This document shows positions 7,616 through 15,972 of a stretch of DNA of 21,441 nucleotides, in pieces; the stretch's first letter is position 1; every line of letters begins with the position of its first letter. The stretch is taken from NCBI GenBank assembly GCA_002500925.1, contig DLTN01000024.1, positions 34,222 through 55,662 on the forward strand, written 5' to 3'. The translations under genes were made by a program, and so were the position numbers. The notes beneath the pieces are model-generated. The model saw nothing but the letters and a program-made list of their open reading frames with translations. It made no database searches and had not been told where the DNA came from. Source of the DNA: Gemmatimonadales bacterium UBA7835. Lineage in GTDB: Bacteria; Gemmatimonadota; Gemmatimonadetes; Longimicrobiales; Gaopeijiaceae.

Positions 7616-8905
7616 TCAGTCCGACATCTCTATCCTAGCGACACGCACACGGGCCTCCTCGGCTCCTGCGTCCGTCCAGGATATCACCAGCGAGCCGTCC
7701 AGGTTTTGTACTAGCTGAGGAAAGCCACTAGCGCGCTCGGCGGACGAAGAAGTAACTGGTGCGCTAAGGCTGCTGGACCCGTCACTCGCGACGTGGCGGA
7801 TCCGAACCTCCGCTCCCTGGCCGCCGCCCCCCTCTAGCCAGCTCACAATTGCGCTACCGTCAGTCGTGAGGACGAGACCCACCCGGCCCATGGGACGACC
7901 ATCGTCGACCACATTCGGCACACCAAACGTGGCACCCCCATCATCTGAGAACGCAACCTTTACGCGCGCAACGTCCCCCGGTGCCGAGAACCAAGCGACT
8001 GCAACCCTGTTACCGTCCGCGACGACCACAGGGCCGTTAACAGGACAGCCAGCTATCTCCCAGCCGTCATCCGAAACGGGCCTCCCTTCTGTCCACTCTC
8101 CTTCGATCAGTCTCGCAATGTAGATATCCCGGATCTCATCCGATGTACGATTTCTATACACGACCACAGGCCCATCGGAGGTCATCGCCGCGGACGTCTG
8201 GCAACAATCGCAAACCCGACCGTCAATGAGCATCTCTGGGCCAGGTGTATTGCCAGGGCCCACTTCTCGATAACGGATCGACATTTCTCGTGTTGGAGGG
8301 GTACCGTCCTCTCCTGCCACATACGCCCGGCCGTCGAGCCACGTGAAGCCGAGCCGATCTTCATAGCTGACCGTGGATACGAACCCGTGTTCTGTCGGCG
8401 AATCGTCTTCGTGAGGTGTCCAAGGATCTCCCCAACTAGTTCCTCCATCAGTGGAACGAGCGATTCGAACTCCATAGTCGTAGCCACCAGCCTCCCCTCT
8501 TGCTAGCCAGTGCGCATACATTGACCCATCCGGAGCCTCTGATACTGAGGGGAAGTCCGCCCAGTTGACGAAGAAGCGCTCACTTCGGGCGACGGTCCTC
8601 GCCTCACTCCAGCTCCCCTCTCTCACCTGAGAGAAGCGCAATTCATGCCCGCCCTCGACGCTACGCTCAAGCCAAGAAAGAATCGGTCCGTCCGAGCCCG
8701 ACGTGAGCCTTGACTCTCCGCTCCCCGGACCAGCCGGGGAGTCCATTTCGACTATGCTGACCTGGAGGGGAGTCTGTATCGGAGCGTCATTGTTGCATCC
8801 CCCTAGGACTACCGCGATGACCAAGGCGAAAATAGGTGGCCGCTTGTCGGAACGGACACCCCACACTAGGGGGTAACAGAAGCGTGGATAGGAATTACGG
8901 GTCAT
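7616..8905 (-). CDS. BNR/sialidase-like beta-propeller lipoprotein with CDCCQT motif
   Basis: Exported lipoprotein of 429 residues with a BNR/Asp-box beta-propeller. The lipobox VVLGGC places lipidated Cys37. Asp-box sequences STDGGTSW (151-158) and SDDGGATF (320-327) mark blades, and related DGS/WL patterns recur. VCDCCQT (231-237) is a tight cysteine cluster; I recognise similar motifs in sialidase-like proteins of environmental phyla, where no enzymatic function is settled. I do not see enough catalytic residues to call a sialidase. ATG 8905 was chosen over frames starting further up (9037) because it has GAGG at good spacing, gives a normal lipoprotein signal and leaves room for a divergent promoter region. 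It is the first gene of the five-gene minus-strand unit and directly abuts the thioredoxin lipoprotein gene. Confidence 0.8.
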   Translation of the reverse strand: MTRNSYPRFCYPLVWGVRSDKRPPIFALVIAVVLGGCNNDAPIQTPLQVSIVEMDSPAGPGSGESRLTSGSDGPILSWLERSVEGGHELRFSQVREGSWSEARTVARSERFFVNWADFPSVSEAPDGSMYAHWLARGEAGGYDYGVRIARSTDGGTSWGDPWTPHEDDSPTEHGFVSTVSYEDRLGFTWLDGRAYVAGEDGTPPTREMSIRYREVGPGNTPGPEMLIDGRVCDCCQTSAAMTSDGPVVVYRNRTSDEIRDIYIARLIEGEWTEGRPVSDDGWEIAGCPVNGPVVVADGNRVAVAWFSAPGDVARVKVAFSDDGGATFGVPNVVDDGRPMGRVGLVLTTDGSAIVSWLEGGGGQGAEVRIRHVASDGSSSLSAPVTSSSAERASGFPQLVQNLDGSLVISWTDAGAEEARVRVARIEMSD

Positions 8906-9054
8906 ATTCGCCTCAGCAAGCATGGCGCTACGGGGTAGAATGCCCACACAATGTCGGGTCCGTGCATCGATCCGGTCAACGTGTGCAACTATTAAAAGTA
9001 CAAGCGTCTCATAGGACACATCCGGTGGGGGTACCAACCATGGAGGAGGTTGTC
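8906..9054. promoter_or_regulatory. Divergent promoter region
   Basis: These 149 bases separate the starts of the minus-strand five-gene unit and the plus-strand barrel fusion, so both promoters should lie here. On the plus strand TATTAAAA (about 8989-8996) and TAGAAT (8936-8941) are A/T-rich -10 candidates, and on the minus strand TTGACC near 8970-8975 is a -35 candidate. None pairs with a good partner at normal spacing, so no promoter is called precisely. GGAGGAGG just before 9055 is the ribosome site of the fusion gene. Confidence 0.5.
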
Positions 9055-12000
9055 ATGAATAGGTCTGCGAGAGCACCGCGTCACAACCGCTGGCTTGGTC
9101 TAGCACTAATCGGTAGCGCTTTGCTGTCGGTCCTACCCAACGATGCTGTTGGCCAAACTTTTGGTCGGAACAAGGTCCAGTTCGACACCTTCGATTTCAA
9201 CACCATCTCGACCGACCACTTCGACTGGCACTTCTACCCCGAGGAGGAGGAGGCCGTATTCGACGCGATGCGAATGGGTGAGCGTTGGTACGAGCGGTTC
9301 GCAAGGACCTTTCAGCACGAGTTCGAAGCTCCTAAACCAATCGTCCTCTACGCTGACCATCCCGACTTCCAACAGACGAACACCCTCTCCGGCTTCATCG
9401 GTGATGGTGTTGGAGGGGTGACCGAATCGCTCAAGAATCGGGTCATCATGCCTATGACTGGCTCATACTGGGACACGGATCACGTGCTCGGTCACGAACT
9501 CGTTCACGCGTTTCAATACAACATTGCGCAGTCGCGCCGGGGTGGCGGCCTCCAAGGCATGTCTCGGCTGCCGCTCTGGCTAGTAGAGGGTATGGCGGAA
9601 TACATGTCAGTCGGACGTGATGACCCTCTTACTGCTATGTGGATCCGGGACGCCATCGATCGCGATGAACTGCCCACCATCGAGCAGATGACTAAAGAGT
9701 CTCGGTTCTTCCCTTATCGCTTTGGGCAGGCTCTATGGGCCTACATAGGTGGGACCTACGGGGATGAGGCCGTAGTTCAAATCTACCGCAGAGCTTTGAG
9801 AGTGGGGTTTGAAGGTGCCATTCAGGGTGTTCTTGCAATGCCGACCGACACGCTGTCAGCTCGCTGGCAAGAGAGCGCGGAAGCGCAATACGTTCCGTTC
9901 ATGGAGGAGAGGGATAGACCCGCAGAATCTGGCAAGCCCATCCTGTGCCCGTGCACGGGCTCTGGTAAGGTCAACATCTCCCCTGCCCTGAGTCCTGATG
10001 GACAGTACGTTGCATTCCTTTCAGAGAAAGACCTTTTCTCCGTAGATCTCTACCTAGCAGAGACCGAGACGGGTCGAATCATTCGGAAGCTCTCAAGCGC
10101 TAACTCTGACCCTCACATTGATGCTCTTCGGTACATCGACTCGTCGGGAACCTGGTCTCCCGATGGGCAGTTCTTCGCCTACGTAGTCGTCGCGAACGGC
10201 GACAACGAATTGGTCATCGTCCGGTCGGATAACGGCCAGGTCGAGGACCGGTTATCCTTCGAAGGCATTGGGGCAGTGACGAACCCGGCGTGGTCCCCAG
10301 ACGGGCTTAACATTGCCTTCTCTGGTTCGGTGGGTGGCATCTCAGACCTCTACCTCTATGAAGTCGAGACCGGTGAGGTCACGCAACTCACGAACGATAA
10401 GTTTGCTGATCTCCAACCCACATGGTCTCCGGACGGAACCCACATCGCCTTCACGTCAGACCGCGGCCCTGAGACAAATTTCGAGCTTTTGGTCTACAGC
10501 AAGTTTCAGCTTTCCACCATAGAGGTAGCGAGCGGAGAGATCCAGGTCCTCCCAGTCTTCGGCAACGTCAAGCACATCAACCCCCAGTACTCGGGAGACG
10601 GTGAAACTCTCTATTTCATATCCGATCAAGACGGCGTCAGTGATATCTATGGTCTAGGCCTTCGAAGCGGGCAGGTCCGCCGACACACGAACGTGACCAC
10701 CGGAATCAGCGGACATACCTACCTATCACCCGCTATGTCAGTAGCGCCTGATGGGACAGTAGCGTTCACTATTTTCGATCAGCTTGAGTTTCACATCTAC
10801 ACGAATGATCTGGACTCACCCGCCCCGACTGTGGTGGCGGCAGAAAACGCGCGGATGCAGCCTGGGCGAAGACTCTCGCCAGCATTTCCCGATCGGTTCA
10901 GTCGGATCGCGACTTACCTGGCGGACGCTGAAACGGGCCTGGTAGCCCCAGACCTATACGAGCCAGAAGAATCCGAGGAGTACTCGTCGGGCTTGTCCCT
11001 CGACTATATCGGGCAACCTAGCATCGGTATCGGTGCATCTTCCGGTGGATACGGAAACTATGTCGGCGGCGCTACATCGGCGTACTTCAGTGATATGCTG
11101 GGAGACAGAGTTCTTGGGCTAGCTCTGCAAGCTCAGGGTACAGTCAAGGACATAGGCGGACAGGTATTCTATGCCAACCAAGCCAGGCGGTGGAACTGGT
11201 TGGTGAGTGCCGGAAGAATCCCTTATCAGTTCGGGTCGTTCACGTTTGGTGATGATGCTCCAGGCCAAGCGGGTGGTGAGTACCAAGGGATCGTTAGGAG
11301 ACGCATCTTCCTGACATCAGCCACCGCTGGGCTACAGTATCCATTCTCGACCACTGAACGTGTAGAGCTCGACCTCGGTCTCACCCGATATGGTTACGAT
11401 TTTGAGCTGGAGAAATATTATTTTAATGGGCTAGGTCAGACCATCGGATTCGACAGAGAGCAGCTCGCAGCTCCAAGCCCGCTGAACCTGGTTCAAGCAA
11501 GTGTGGCGCTCGTGGGCGACAACTCATTCTTTGGGTTTGTTGGTCCGATTCGAGGTGGGCGCTACCGAGTCGAACTCGAGCAGACCCAGGGTGACGTCGA
11601 TTACTCGACGATCATCACCGACTTCCGCCGATACTACTCACCCGCCAAACACCTCACAATCGGAGTCCGCGGGCTCCACTACGGTCGCTACGGGCTGACC
11701 GTGGAGGAACAGTTCGAAGACGAGTTTGGGATTCTGAATCCTCTATTCTTGGGCTTTGAAACGTTCATTAGAGGGTATGCTTGGGAGAGCTTTGCGAGCG
11801 ACGAGTGCTCAAACGCAACTGCGACCAATGACTGTCCGGCCTTCAACCGTCTGTTCGGAAACCGAATAGGTGTCGCGAGCATAGAAGCAAGGATCCCGTT
11901 CATAGGCGTCGAGCAGTATGGCATCATCAACTTTCCCTTCCTGCCCACGGAACTAGTGCTCTTCGCCGACGGAGGAATGGCTTGGGACAGCCCACGCTGC

Positions 12001-12213
12001 TTTGCAGTAGGCAGCGAAATCTCTTGCGTCAACGATGACCCCGAACTCATCTGGAGTCGCTCAGGATCCGGTCGCGTTCCTGTCTTCTCAACCGGCATTT
12101 CCGCCCGAGTGAACGTCCTAGGGTTTATGATCCTTGAAACGTACTACGCTTACCCGTGGCAAAGACCGGGCAAGGGCTGGCACTGGGGCTTCAACTTGGC
12201 CCCAGGTTGGTAA
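9055..12213 (+). CDS. Gluzincin-like peptidase / TolB-like propeller / BamA-like barrel fusion protein
   Basis: Exported 1052-residue protein with three parts. After a signal peptide (about 1-34, ending AVGQT), residues 40-285 resemble Peptidase_MA-type metallopeptidases: HELVH at 147-151 (HExxH) and WLVEGMAEY (175-183) supplying the likely third ligand. Residues about 305-690 form a TolB/PD40-like propeller with repeated SPDG signatures (312-316, 367-371, 413-417, 457-461). The remaining third is aromatic-alternating strand sequence of the BamA/surface-antigen barrel type, ending HWGFNLAPGW. By analogy with BamA the first two parts would be periplasmic, but surface display cannot be excluded. 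ATG 9055 is favoured by GGAGGAGG upstream; longer in-frame starts run into the neighbouring lipoprotein gene. Stop TAA at 12211. A pair CPC (298-300) links the first two parts. Substrate is unknown. Confidence 0.85.
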   Translation: MNRSARAPRHNRWLGLALIGSALLSVLPNDAVGQTFGRNKVQFDTFDFNTISTDHFDWHFYPEEEEAVFDAMRMGERWYERFARTFQHEFEAPKPIVLYADHPDFQQTNTLSGFIGDGVGGVTESLKNRVIMPMTGSYWDTDHVLGHELVHAFQYNIAQSRRGGGLQGMSRLPLWLVEGMAEYMSVGRDDPLTAMWIRDAIDRDELPTIEQMTKESRFFPYRFGQALWAYIGGTYGDEAVVQIYRRALRVGFEGAIQGVLAMPTDTLSARWQESAEAQYVPFMEERDRPAESGKPILCPCTGSGKVNISPALSPDGQYVAFLSEKDLFSVDLYLAETETGRIIRKLSSANSDPHIDALRYIDSSGTWSPDGQFFAYVVVANGDNELVIVRSDNGQVEDRLSFEGIGAVTNPAWSPDGLNIAFSGSVGGISDLYLYEVETGEVTQLTNDKFADLQPTWSPDGTHIAFTSDRGPETNFELLVYSKFQLSTIEVASGEIQVLPVFGNVKHINPQYSGDGETLYFISDQDGVSDIYGLGLRSGQVRRHTNVTTGISGHTYLSPAMSVAPDGTVAFTIFDQLEFHIYTNDLDSPAPTVVAAENARMQPGRRLSPAFPDRFSRIATYLADAETGLVAPDLYEPEESEEYSSGLSLDYIGQPSIGIGASSGGYGNYVGGATSAYFSDMLGDRVLGLALQAQGTVKDIGGQVFYANQARRWNWLVSAGRIPYQFGSFTFGDDAPGQAGGEYQGIVRRRIFLTSATAGLQYPFSTTERVELDLGLTRYGYDFELEKYYFNGLGQTIGFDREQLAAPSPLNLVQASVALVGDNSFFGFVGPIRGGRYRVELEQTQGDVDYSTIITDFRRYYSPAKHLTIGVRGLHYGRYGLTVEEQFEDEFGILNPLFLGFETFIRGYAWESFASDECSNATATNDCPAFNRLFGNRIGVASIEARIPFIGVEQYGIINFPFLPTELVLFADGGMAWDSPRCFAVGSEISCVNDDPELIWSRSGSGRVPVFSTGISARVNVLGFMILETYYAYPWQRPGKGWHWGFNLAPGW

Positions 12214-12232
12214 GTTCAACTAAGGTCGGAGG

Positions 12233-13186
12233 CTAGAAGATTGAGAGGTTGATGTATTTCTTAGGATTCGCCTGCAAGTCTGAGAGAAACGTGTTCAAAG
12301 TTAGGGCTGCCTCATTCAGACTTACATAGAGGGTTTCGTCGGACGAAAGTCGACCCAGCGTTCCCTCGCCTCTCTCCATTCGCTCGAGAACCGTACTGAG
12401 CGATGCCGCGGCCGTTCCCAAGCTTTCGCTTGTCTCCGTCAACGTCGCCATAGCTGAATCGGCCCGCGCAACCGCACTCGCAATGTCCGAGCCAGCTCCG
12501 GACGCTTCAGCAAACCCATCAGCCGTGCTTAACAGGCTCGAAGTGAGCTCAGACAGGGCCCCTCGCTGCTCCCGAGTCACTGCAGACAACTCCGCCAAAA
12601 GTGTCTGAAGCTCAGAGGCAGACGACTGCACAGAACTGACGGTTTCCTCAGAGAGCATCGTGCTGATCGCATCGAGCACTGTGGATGCCTGCCCACTGAT
12701 TTCATCTACCGAAGAGAGTAATCCCGCGCCCATCGCGCTCTCACCCGGAATCGTATCATAGGTGGCAAAGGTTCCAGGACCCATACCCTGCTCAATATCG
12801 AGCGTCCGACCCCCAAAAAGACCTGCGGCGCCCATCTTGGTTGAAGAGCCAAGAGGGATGTCCCACTCACCCTCGATCTCCATTGTGATATAGACACGAC
12901 TGTTCTCCACCATCTCGAAACCATGAACACGACCGATGTTCACGCCCCGCATCAGAATCGGATCACCGGACCGTACCCCACCAGCGTTCGTCACCTCAGT
13001 GACGAGCATATATCGACCACGAAAAGTCGCTGGATCGGTCATCCAAAAGAGGACGATGATGAAGGTAAGCACTCCGACGAGCACGAAAACGCCGACCTGA
13101 GCCTCTTTCCCACTCGTATTGCGCGGCGTCGCCGCAAGGATCTCCTTATCGGATACGTTCCTTCTGCCATTCTCATAATCACTCAT
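12233..13186 (-). CDS. mlaD: MlaD-like MCE-domain protein (lipid transport, membrane-anchored)
   Basis: Substrate-binding MCE component of an Mla-type ABC lipid transporter, 317 residues. A single membrane helix at 31-49 (VGVFVLVGVLTFIIVLFW) anchors it, followed by the MCE domain at about 58-135 with VTNAGGVRSGDPILMRGVNIGRV-like signature and GLFGGRTLDIEQG. Residues 155-275 are Ser/Thr/Ala/Glu-rich helix, probably a long coiled segment, longer than in E. coli MlaD (183 residues). The tail GEGTLGRLSSDETLY with NPKKYINLSIF is usual for long MlaD homologues. ATG 13186 lies one base after the mlaF stop; an upstream extension to 13357 would run through mlaF and lacks support. Last gene of the mlaEFD unit; convergent with the barrel fusion gene, 19 bases apart. 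Confidence 0.9.
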   Translation of the reverse strand: MSDYENGRRNVSDKEILAATPRNTSGKEAQVGVFVLVGVLTFIIVLFWMTDPATFRGRYMLVTEVTNAGGVRSGDPILMRGVNIGRVHGFEMVENSRVYITMEIEGEWDIPLGSSTKMGAAGLFGGRTLDIEQGMGPGTFATYDTIPGESAMGAGLLSSVDEISGQASTVLDAISTMLSEETVSSVQSSASELQTLLAELSAVTREQRGALSELTSSLLSTADGFAEASGAGSDIASAVARADSAMATLTETSESLGTAAASLSTVLERMERGEGTLGRLSSDETLYVSLNEAALTLNTFLSDLQANPKKYINLSIF

Positions 13187-13187
13187 A

Positions 13188-13952
13188 TCACACCACTGCC
13201 ATGTCCAGCGCCGCAATCGCGGCGGCTCGATCCACGAAGGCCCGAACAACGGTGTCCGGGCTGTCTCTGAAGTCCTGAGGGGTCCCCACAAAGCGCAATG
13301 TTCCACCGGAAAGCATCGCCACTCGGTCGCACATTTGCAGCCCTCCTTCCACGTCATGGGTGACGAGGAGAGAAGTTACTTCTAGCTCTTTTGAGAGCCT
13401 CTTTATAAGCCGCTCTACTGCAGCGGTGTTGATCGGGTCAAGTCCAGTCGTGGGCTCGTCCCATAAGAGAATCTCCGGTCGCCCGACGATTGCCCGCGCT
13501 ATGCCAACCCTCTTCTTCATTCCACCGGACAGCTCCGAGGGCAGTTTAGACAGGATCTCTCGCGGCTCAAGATTTACTATTTCAAGAGTTTCCCACACCC
13601 GGCGACTCAGCTCAGCATTAGTCAACCGCGCTATCTCATCCTCCGGGAGTCCCATCGATACATTCTCGTATACGTTGAGCGAGTCAAAAAGAGCGGCATG
13701 CTGGAACACATATCCAATCTTCCGCCGGATCTCTTCGAGGTTGGATGATGGTCCCTCATAAACCGACAGCCCATCTACCTCTACATCACCCAAATCTGGA
13801 ACGACAAGCGACAGCGTTGTCTTCATGAGAACGCTCTTGCCCGTTCCTGAAGGGCCAAACAAGGCAAACATCTCTCCGGTTTCCACGGTCAAGTCTACGC
13901 CCGTCAGCACCGGGATATCGAAAGCCTTGTGAATATTCTTATAAGAGATCAT
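13188..13952 (-). CDS. mlaF: ABC transporter ATP-binding protein, MlaF-like
   Basis: ATPase subunit of the Mla-type phospholipid transporter, 254 residues, cytosolic face. All ABC motifs are visible: Walker A GPSGTGKS (33-40), Q-loop VFQHAALF (82-89), signature LSGGMKKRVGIARA (141-154), Walker B ILLWDEPTTGLDP (161-173) and H-loop His199. The LSGGMKKR signature and the FQ-HAALFDSLNVYENV stretch are characteristic of MlaF rather than general importers. It follows mlaE with seven bases between and precedes mlaD with one base between. The ribosome site before ATG 13952 is weak, consistent with coupling. Confidence 0.95.
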   Translation of the reverse strand: MISYKNIHKAFDIPVLTGVDLTVETGEMFALFGPSGTGKSVLMKTTLSLVVPDLGDVEVDGLSVYEGPSSNLEEIRRKIGYVFQHAALFDSLNVYENVSMGLPEDEIARLTNAELSRRVWETLEIVNLEPREILSKLPSELSGGMKKRVGIARAIVGRPEILLWDEPTTGLDPINTAAVERLIKRLSKELEVTSLLVTHDVEGGLQMCDRVAMLSGGTLRFVGTPQDFRDSPDTVVRAFVDRAAAIAALDMAVV

Positions 13953-13959
13953 GGAAACT

Positions 13960-14757
13960 CTATTGCAGCAGCAATGGCGGGAACAGAGCGTCGATGATCA
14001 GAATCGACAATATCATGAACATTACCGCTTTGGTCGTCTGAAGCCCGACCCCCTCGGCTCCACCCCGTGTTCGCAGCCCCATGTGGACGGAAATCACTGG
14101 GATAAAAAGTCCAAAAACAACCGACTTGGCAAAGCCGTAAAACAGGTCCCAACTATGCCAATTAAGTCGGGCGCCATACAAGAAGGTTTCCCTGCCTAGG
14201 CCTATATCGAAGTCGGCCATGAGCATACCAGCATTGATACCAATCACATTGGCAAAACCGACCAGAAGCGGCATTGTCAAAACCCCGGCGATAATTCGCG
14301 GAGCCGCGATAATCGAGATCGGATCCCGGCCCAGTGACTTAAAGGCATCGATCTGCTCCGACACCACCATTGTACCGAGTTCCGCAGTGATTCGTGCACC
14401 AATCCGGCCTACCAAAACAATAGCCGTCAGGAGTGGCGCCAACTCTAGCACGACGGACTGAACGACTAGCGTGCCCAGGATGTATTGAGGTGATGACGAG
14501 ATCAGCTGATATCCACCCTGCTGACTCGTAACTATACCTGCTAGCGTCGCTGTAACAAAAACGATAGGCAGGCTCTGGACGCCCATGATGTGGAGCTGAT
14601 TGAGGATGTCCCTGAGACGCACCTTGAGTGTCACTATGGACACGAGCGTATCCCACCCCAGCATACCTAGCGCTCCAGCATGCTCCAACGTTACCCGGTA
14701 GGAAATACCGATCTTCGCGAACCAACCTTCAACGGGTCTAATAATCGGGTTTACCAA
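13960..14757 (-). CDS. mlaE: ABC transporter permease, MlaE-like
   Basis: Inner-membrane permease of the Mla-type transporter, 265 residues, close to the 260 of E. coli MlaE. The conserved core is present: LPIVFVTATLAGIVTSQQGGY, LVVQSVVLELAPLLTAIVLVGRIGARITAELGTMVVSEQIDA (about 96-137) and GLRTRGGAEGVGLQTTKAV near the C-terminus. About five hydrophobic segments are visible. The start is TTG at 14757 with AAGG upstream; the first downstream ATG would lose the amphipathic N-terminal helix, so TTG is preferred but not certain. First gene of mlaE-mlaF-mlaD. Neither MlaC nor MlaB is found in the window; they may lie elsewhere or be absent. Confidence 0.93.
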   Translation of the reverse strand: MVNPIIRPVEGWFAKIGISYRVTLEHAGALGMLGWDTLVSIVTLKVRLRDILNQLHIMGVQSLPIVFVTATLAGIVTSQQGGYQLISSSPQYILGTLVVQSVVLELAPLLTAIVLVGRIGARITAELGTMVVSEQIDAFKSLGRDPISIIAAPRIIAGVLTMPLLVGFANVIGINAGMLMADFDIGLGRETFLYGARLNWHSWDLFYGFAKSVVFGLFIPVISVHMGLRTRGGAEGVGLQTTKAVMFMILSILIIDALFPPLLLQ

Positions 14758-15083
14758 AGAACCTTGCGGCGCGGACGCGGGAATAGGATTCGGAAGGACA
14801 CCGGACCAAAGAATCAGGCCCTAAGCCGTACTTTCTACAACTATGAAGGTTCTAGAAATTCACTCTGTCGATCAATGGGAAACGTTTCGATATCGCACTC
14901 GGTATCTTTCACCCTCGCGAAGATTTGCATGCGAACGATTCACCAACGGTCAGTATTAGCAGGCCTCATCGTCAACGGCCAGATTACCGCATACTCAGGT
15001 TAGGAGATGCGAGTTTACCCGTTTAAGCATAAGCTCCCGACGCTCGAAGTTCGCCTGCCGCGCAGGCCCCATTTGATCCTAAA
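14758..15083. other. 326-base divergent intergenic region
   Basis: Lies between the divergent starts of mlaE (minus) and the short-chain dehydrogenase (plus), and should contain both promoters, though no clear -35/-10 pair was found. A 38-codon plus-strand frame at 14843-14959 and a 29-codon minus-strand frame overlap there without ribosome sites or recognisable sequence, and I do not call either. A hairpin just before the dehydrogenase is listed separately. Confidence 0.5.
15053..15067. promoter_or_regulatory. Hairpin immediately upstream of the SDR start
   Basis: GCCTGC-CGC-GCAGGC is a perfect 6-bp GC-rich stem with a 3-base loop ending 16 bases before the ATG at 15084. No purine-rich ribosome site is seen at the ATG, so the hairpin could affect initiation if transcribed. 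There is no U-run, so a terminator is unlikely. Confidence 0.35.
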
Positions 15084-15836
15084 ATGTCCCAAGCCCAATC
15101 TTTGCTCGGAAAAGTTGCCCTAGTCACAGGAGCATCCGCCGGGATCGGACAGGCCACGGCACGCAGTCTTGCTGAGGCTGGTGCGCACGTTGTGGCCACC
15201 GCCCGCAGGGAAGATCGACTTGAAGGGCTGGTCAGTGAGATCAATTGCAAGGGCGGATCCGCGGTCTCTCGGACCGCCGACGTGACCGAGCCAGGTGCTA
15301 TTCAGCAAGTCGTTTCGGAGACAGTGGCAGAGAGTGGACGTATCGACATCCTAGTCAACAATGCCGGCATAATGAGAATCTCGGACATAACTGAGAACAA
15401 CATTGAAGACTGGACGGCGATGGTCGACGTCAATATCAAGGGCGTGCTGCACTTTTTGTCCGCAGTCATGCCAAACATGATCCAGCAAGGATCCGGTCAC
15501 ATAGTAAATGTTGGTTCAGTAGCAGGCCGGCGCCCTTTCCCCGGGGCTAGTGTCTACGCGGCTACGAAATTCGCAGTCCGGGCATTGTCCTGGGGACTGC
15601 ACCTTGAGTTAGGTGCGGCCCATGGCATTCGTGTCACCGATATCCAACCCGGCTACGTATCAACCGATCTACTGGCCGACCAGCCCGAGACCCAAGCGGC
15701 TTGGAGCGAAGCATGGACTGAACGACGCACCCTAGAACCGGAAGACGTGGCTCGTAGCATCGTATTCGCGGTCTCCTCACCCGACCATGTTTCAGTAAGC
15801 GAAATTCTAGTAAGGCCAACAGACCAGCCGACCTAG
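15084..15836 (+). CDS. Short-chain dehydrogenase/reductase (classical SDR, YdfG-like)
   Basis: Cytosolic NAD(P)-dependent oxidoreductase, 250 residues, normal classical SDR length. The nucleotide motif TGASAGIG is at 15-22, ARRED at 40-44 suggests NADPH preference through Arg41/Arg42, NNAG is at 92-95, and the catalytic set is Asn117, Ser145, Tyr158 and Lys162 (YAATK). The C-terminal LEPEDVARSIVFAVSSP resembles the YdfG/clavulanic-acid-dehydrogenase-like subgroup that acts on 3-hydroxy acids such as serine or other small alcohols. Substrate cannot be fixed. Initiation context is weak (no Shine-Dalgarno; a hairpin precedes). The next gene downstream on the same strand starts 136 bases later, so co-transcription is possible but not clear. 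Confidence 0.9.
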   Translation: MSQAQSLLGKVALVTGASAGIGQATARSLAEAGAHVVATARREDRLEGLVSEINCKGGSAVSRTADVTEPGAIQQVVSETVAESGRIDILVNNAGIMRISDITENNIEDWTAMVDVNIKGVLHFLSAVMPNMIQQGSGHIVNVGSVAGRRPFPGASVYAATKFAVRALSWGLHLELGAAHGIRVTDIQPGYVSTDLLADQPETQAAWSEAWTERRTLEPEDVARSIVFAVSSPDHVSVSEILVRPTDQPT

Positions 15837-15972
15837 TGCGCCAGCGAGGTCTCTATCAGGATGATGAGATATAAGTAAGAAACAGAGCGGTCGGCCCTCA
15901 ACTTGCTCCTCGAGCGCTTAAGCAGCGAGCTTCCGAATCACGTGTCGTCAAACATCATCGAAGGTTAGGGGC
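15837..15972. other. Spacer with GCTTAAGC palindrome
   Basis: The 136 bases between the dehydrogenase and the BIG2/LVIVD gene contain the 8-base palindrome GCTTAAGC (15916-15923) flanked by CTCG and CGAG arms. The outer pairing is imperfect and no T-run follows, so I do not call a terminator. AAGGTTAGGGG just before 15973 is the ribosome site of the next gene. Confidence 0.3.

Noticed and set aside
8836..9054. N-terminal extension of the barrel fusion protein
   Set aside because: It would overlap the divergent lipoprotein gene and bypass the GGAGGAGG ribosome site and signal peptide at 9055.
11688..12098. Minus-strand 136-codon frame
   Set aside because: Antisense to the barrel domain of the fusion protein; no family features.
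13187..13357. N-terminal extension of the MlaD-like protein
   Set aside because: It would overlap the mlaF coding end by about 170 bases; the ATG one base after the mlaF stop gives the normal N-terminus.
14843..14959. Plus-strand 38-codon small frame in the mlaE/SDR gap
   Set aside because: No ribosome site, overlaps an equally open minus-strand small frame, and nothing recognisable; too weak to call.
14680..15003. Plus-strand 107-codon frame across the mlaE start
   Set aside because: Partly antisense to mlaE, no ribosome site, no recognisable sequence.
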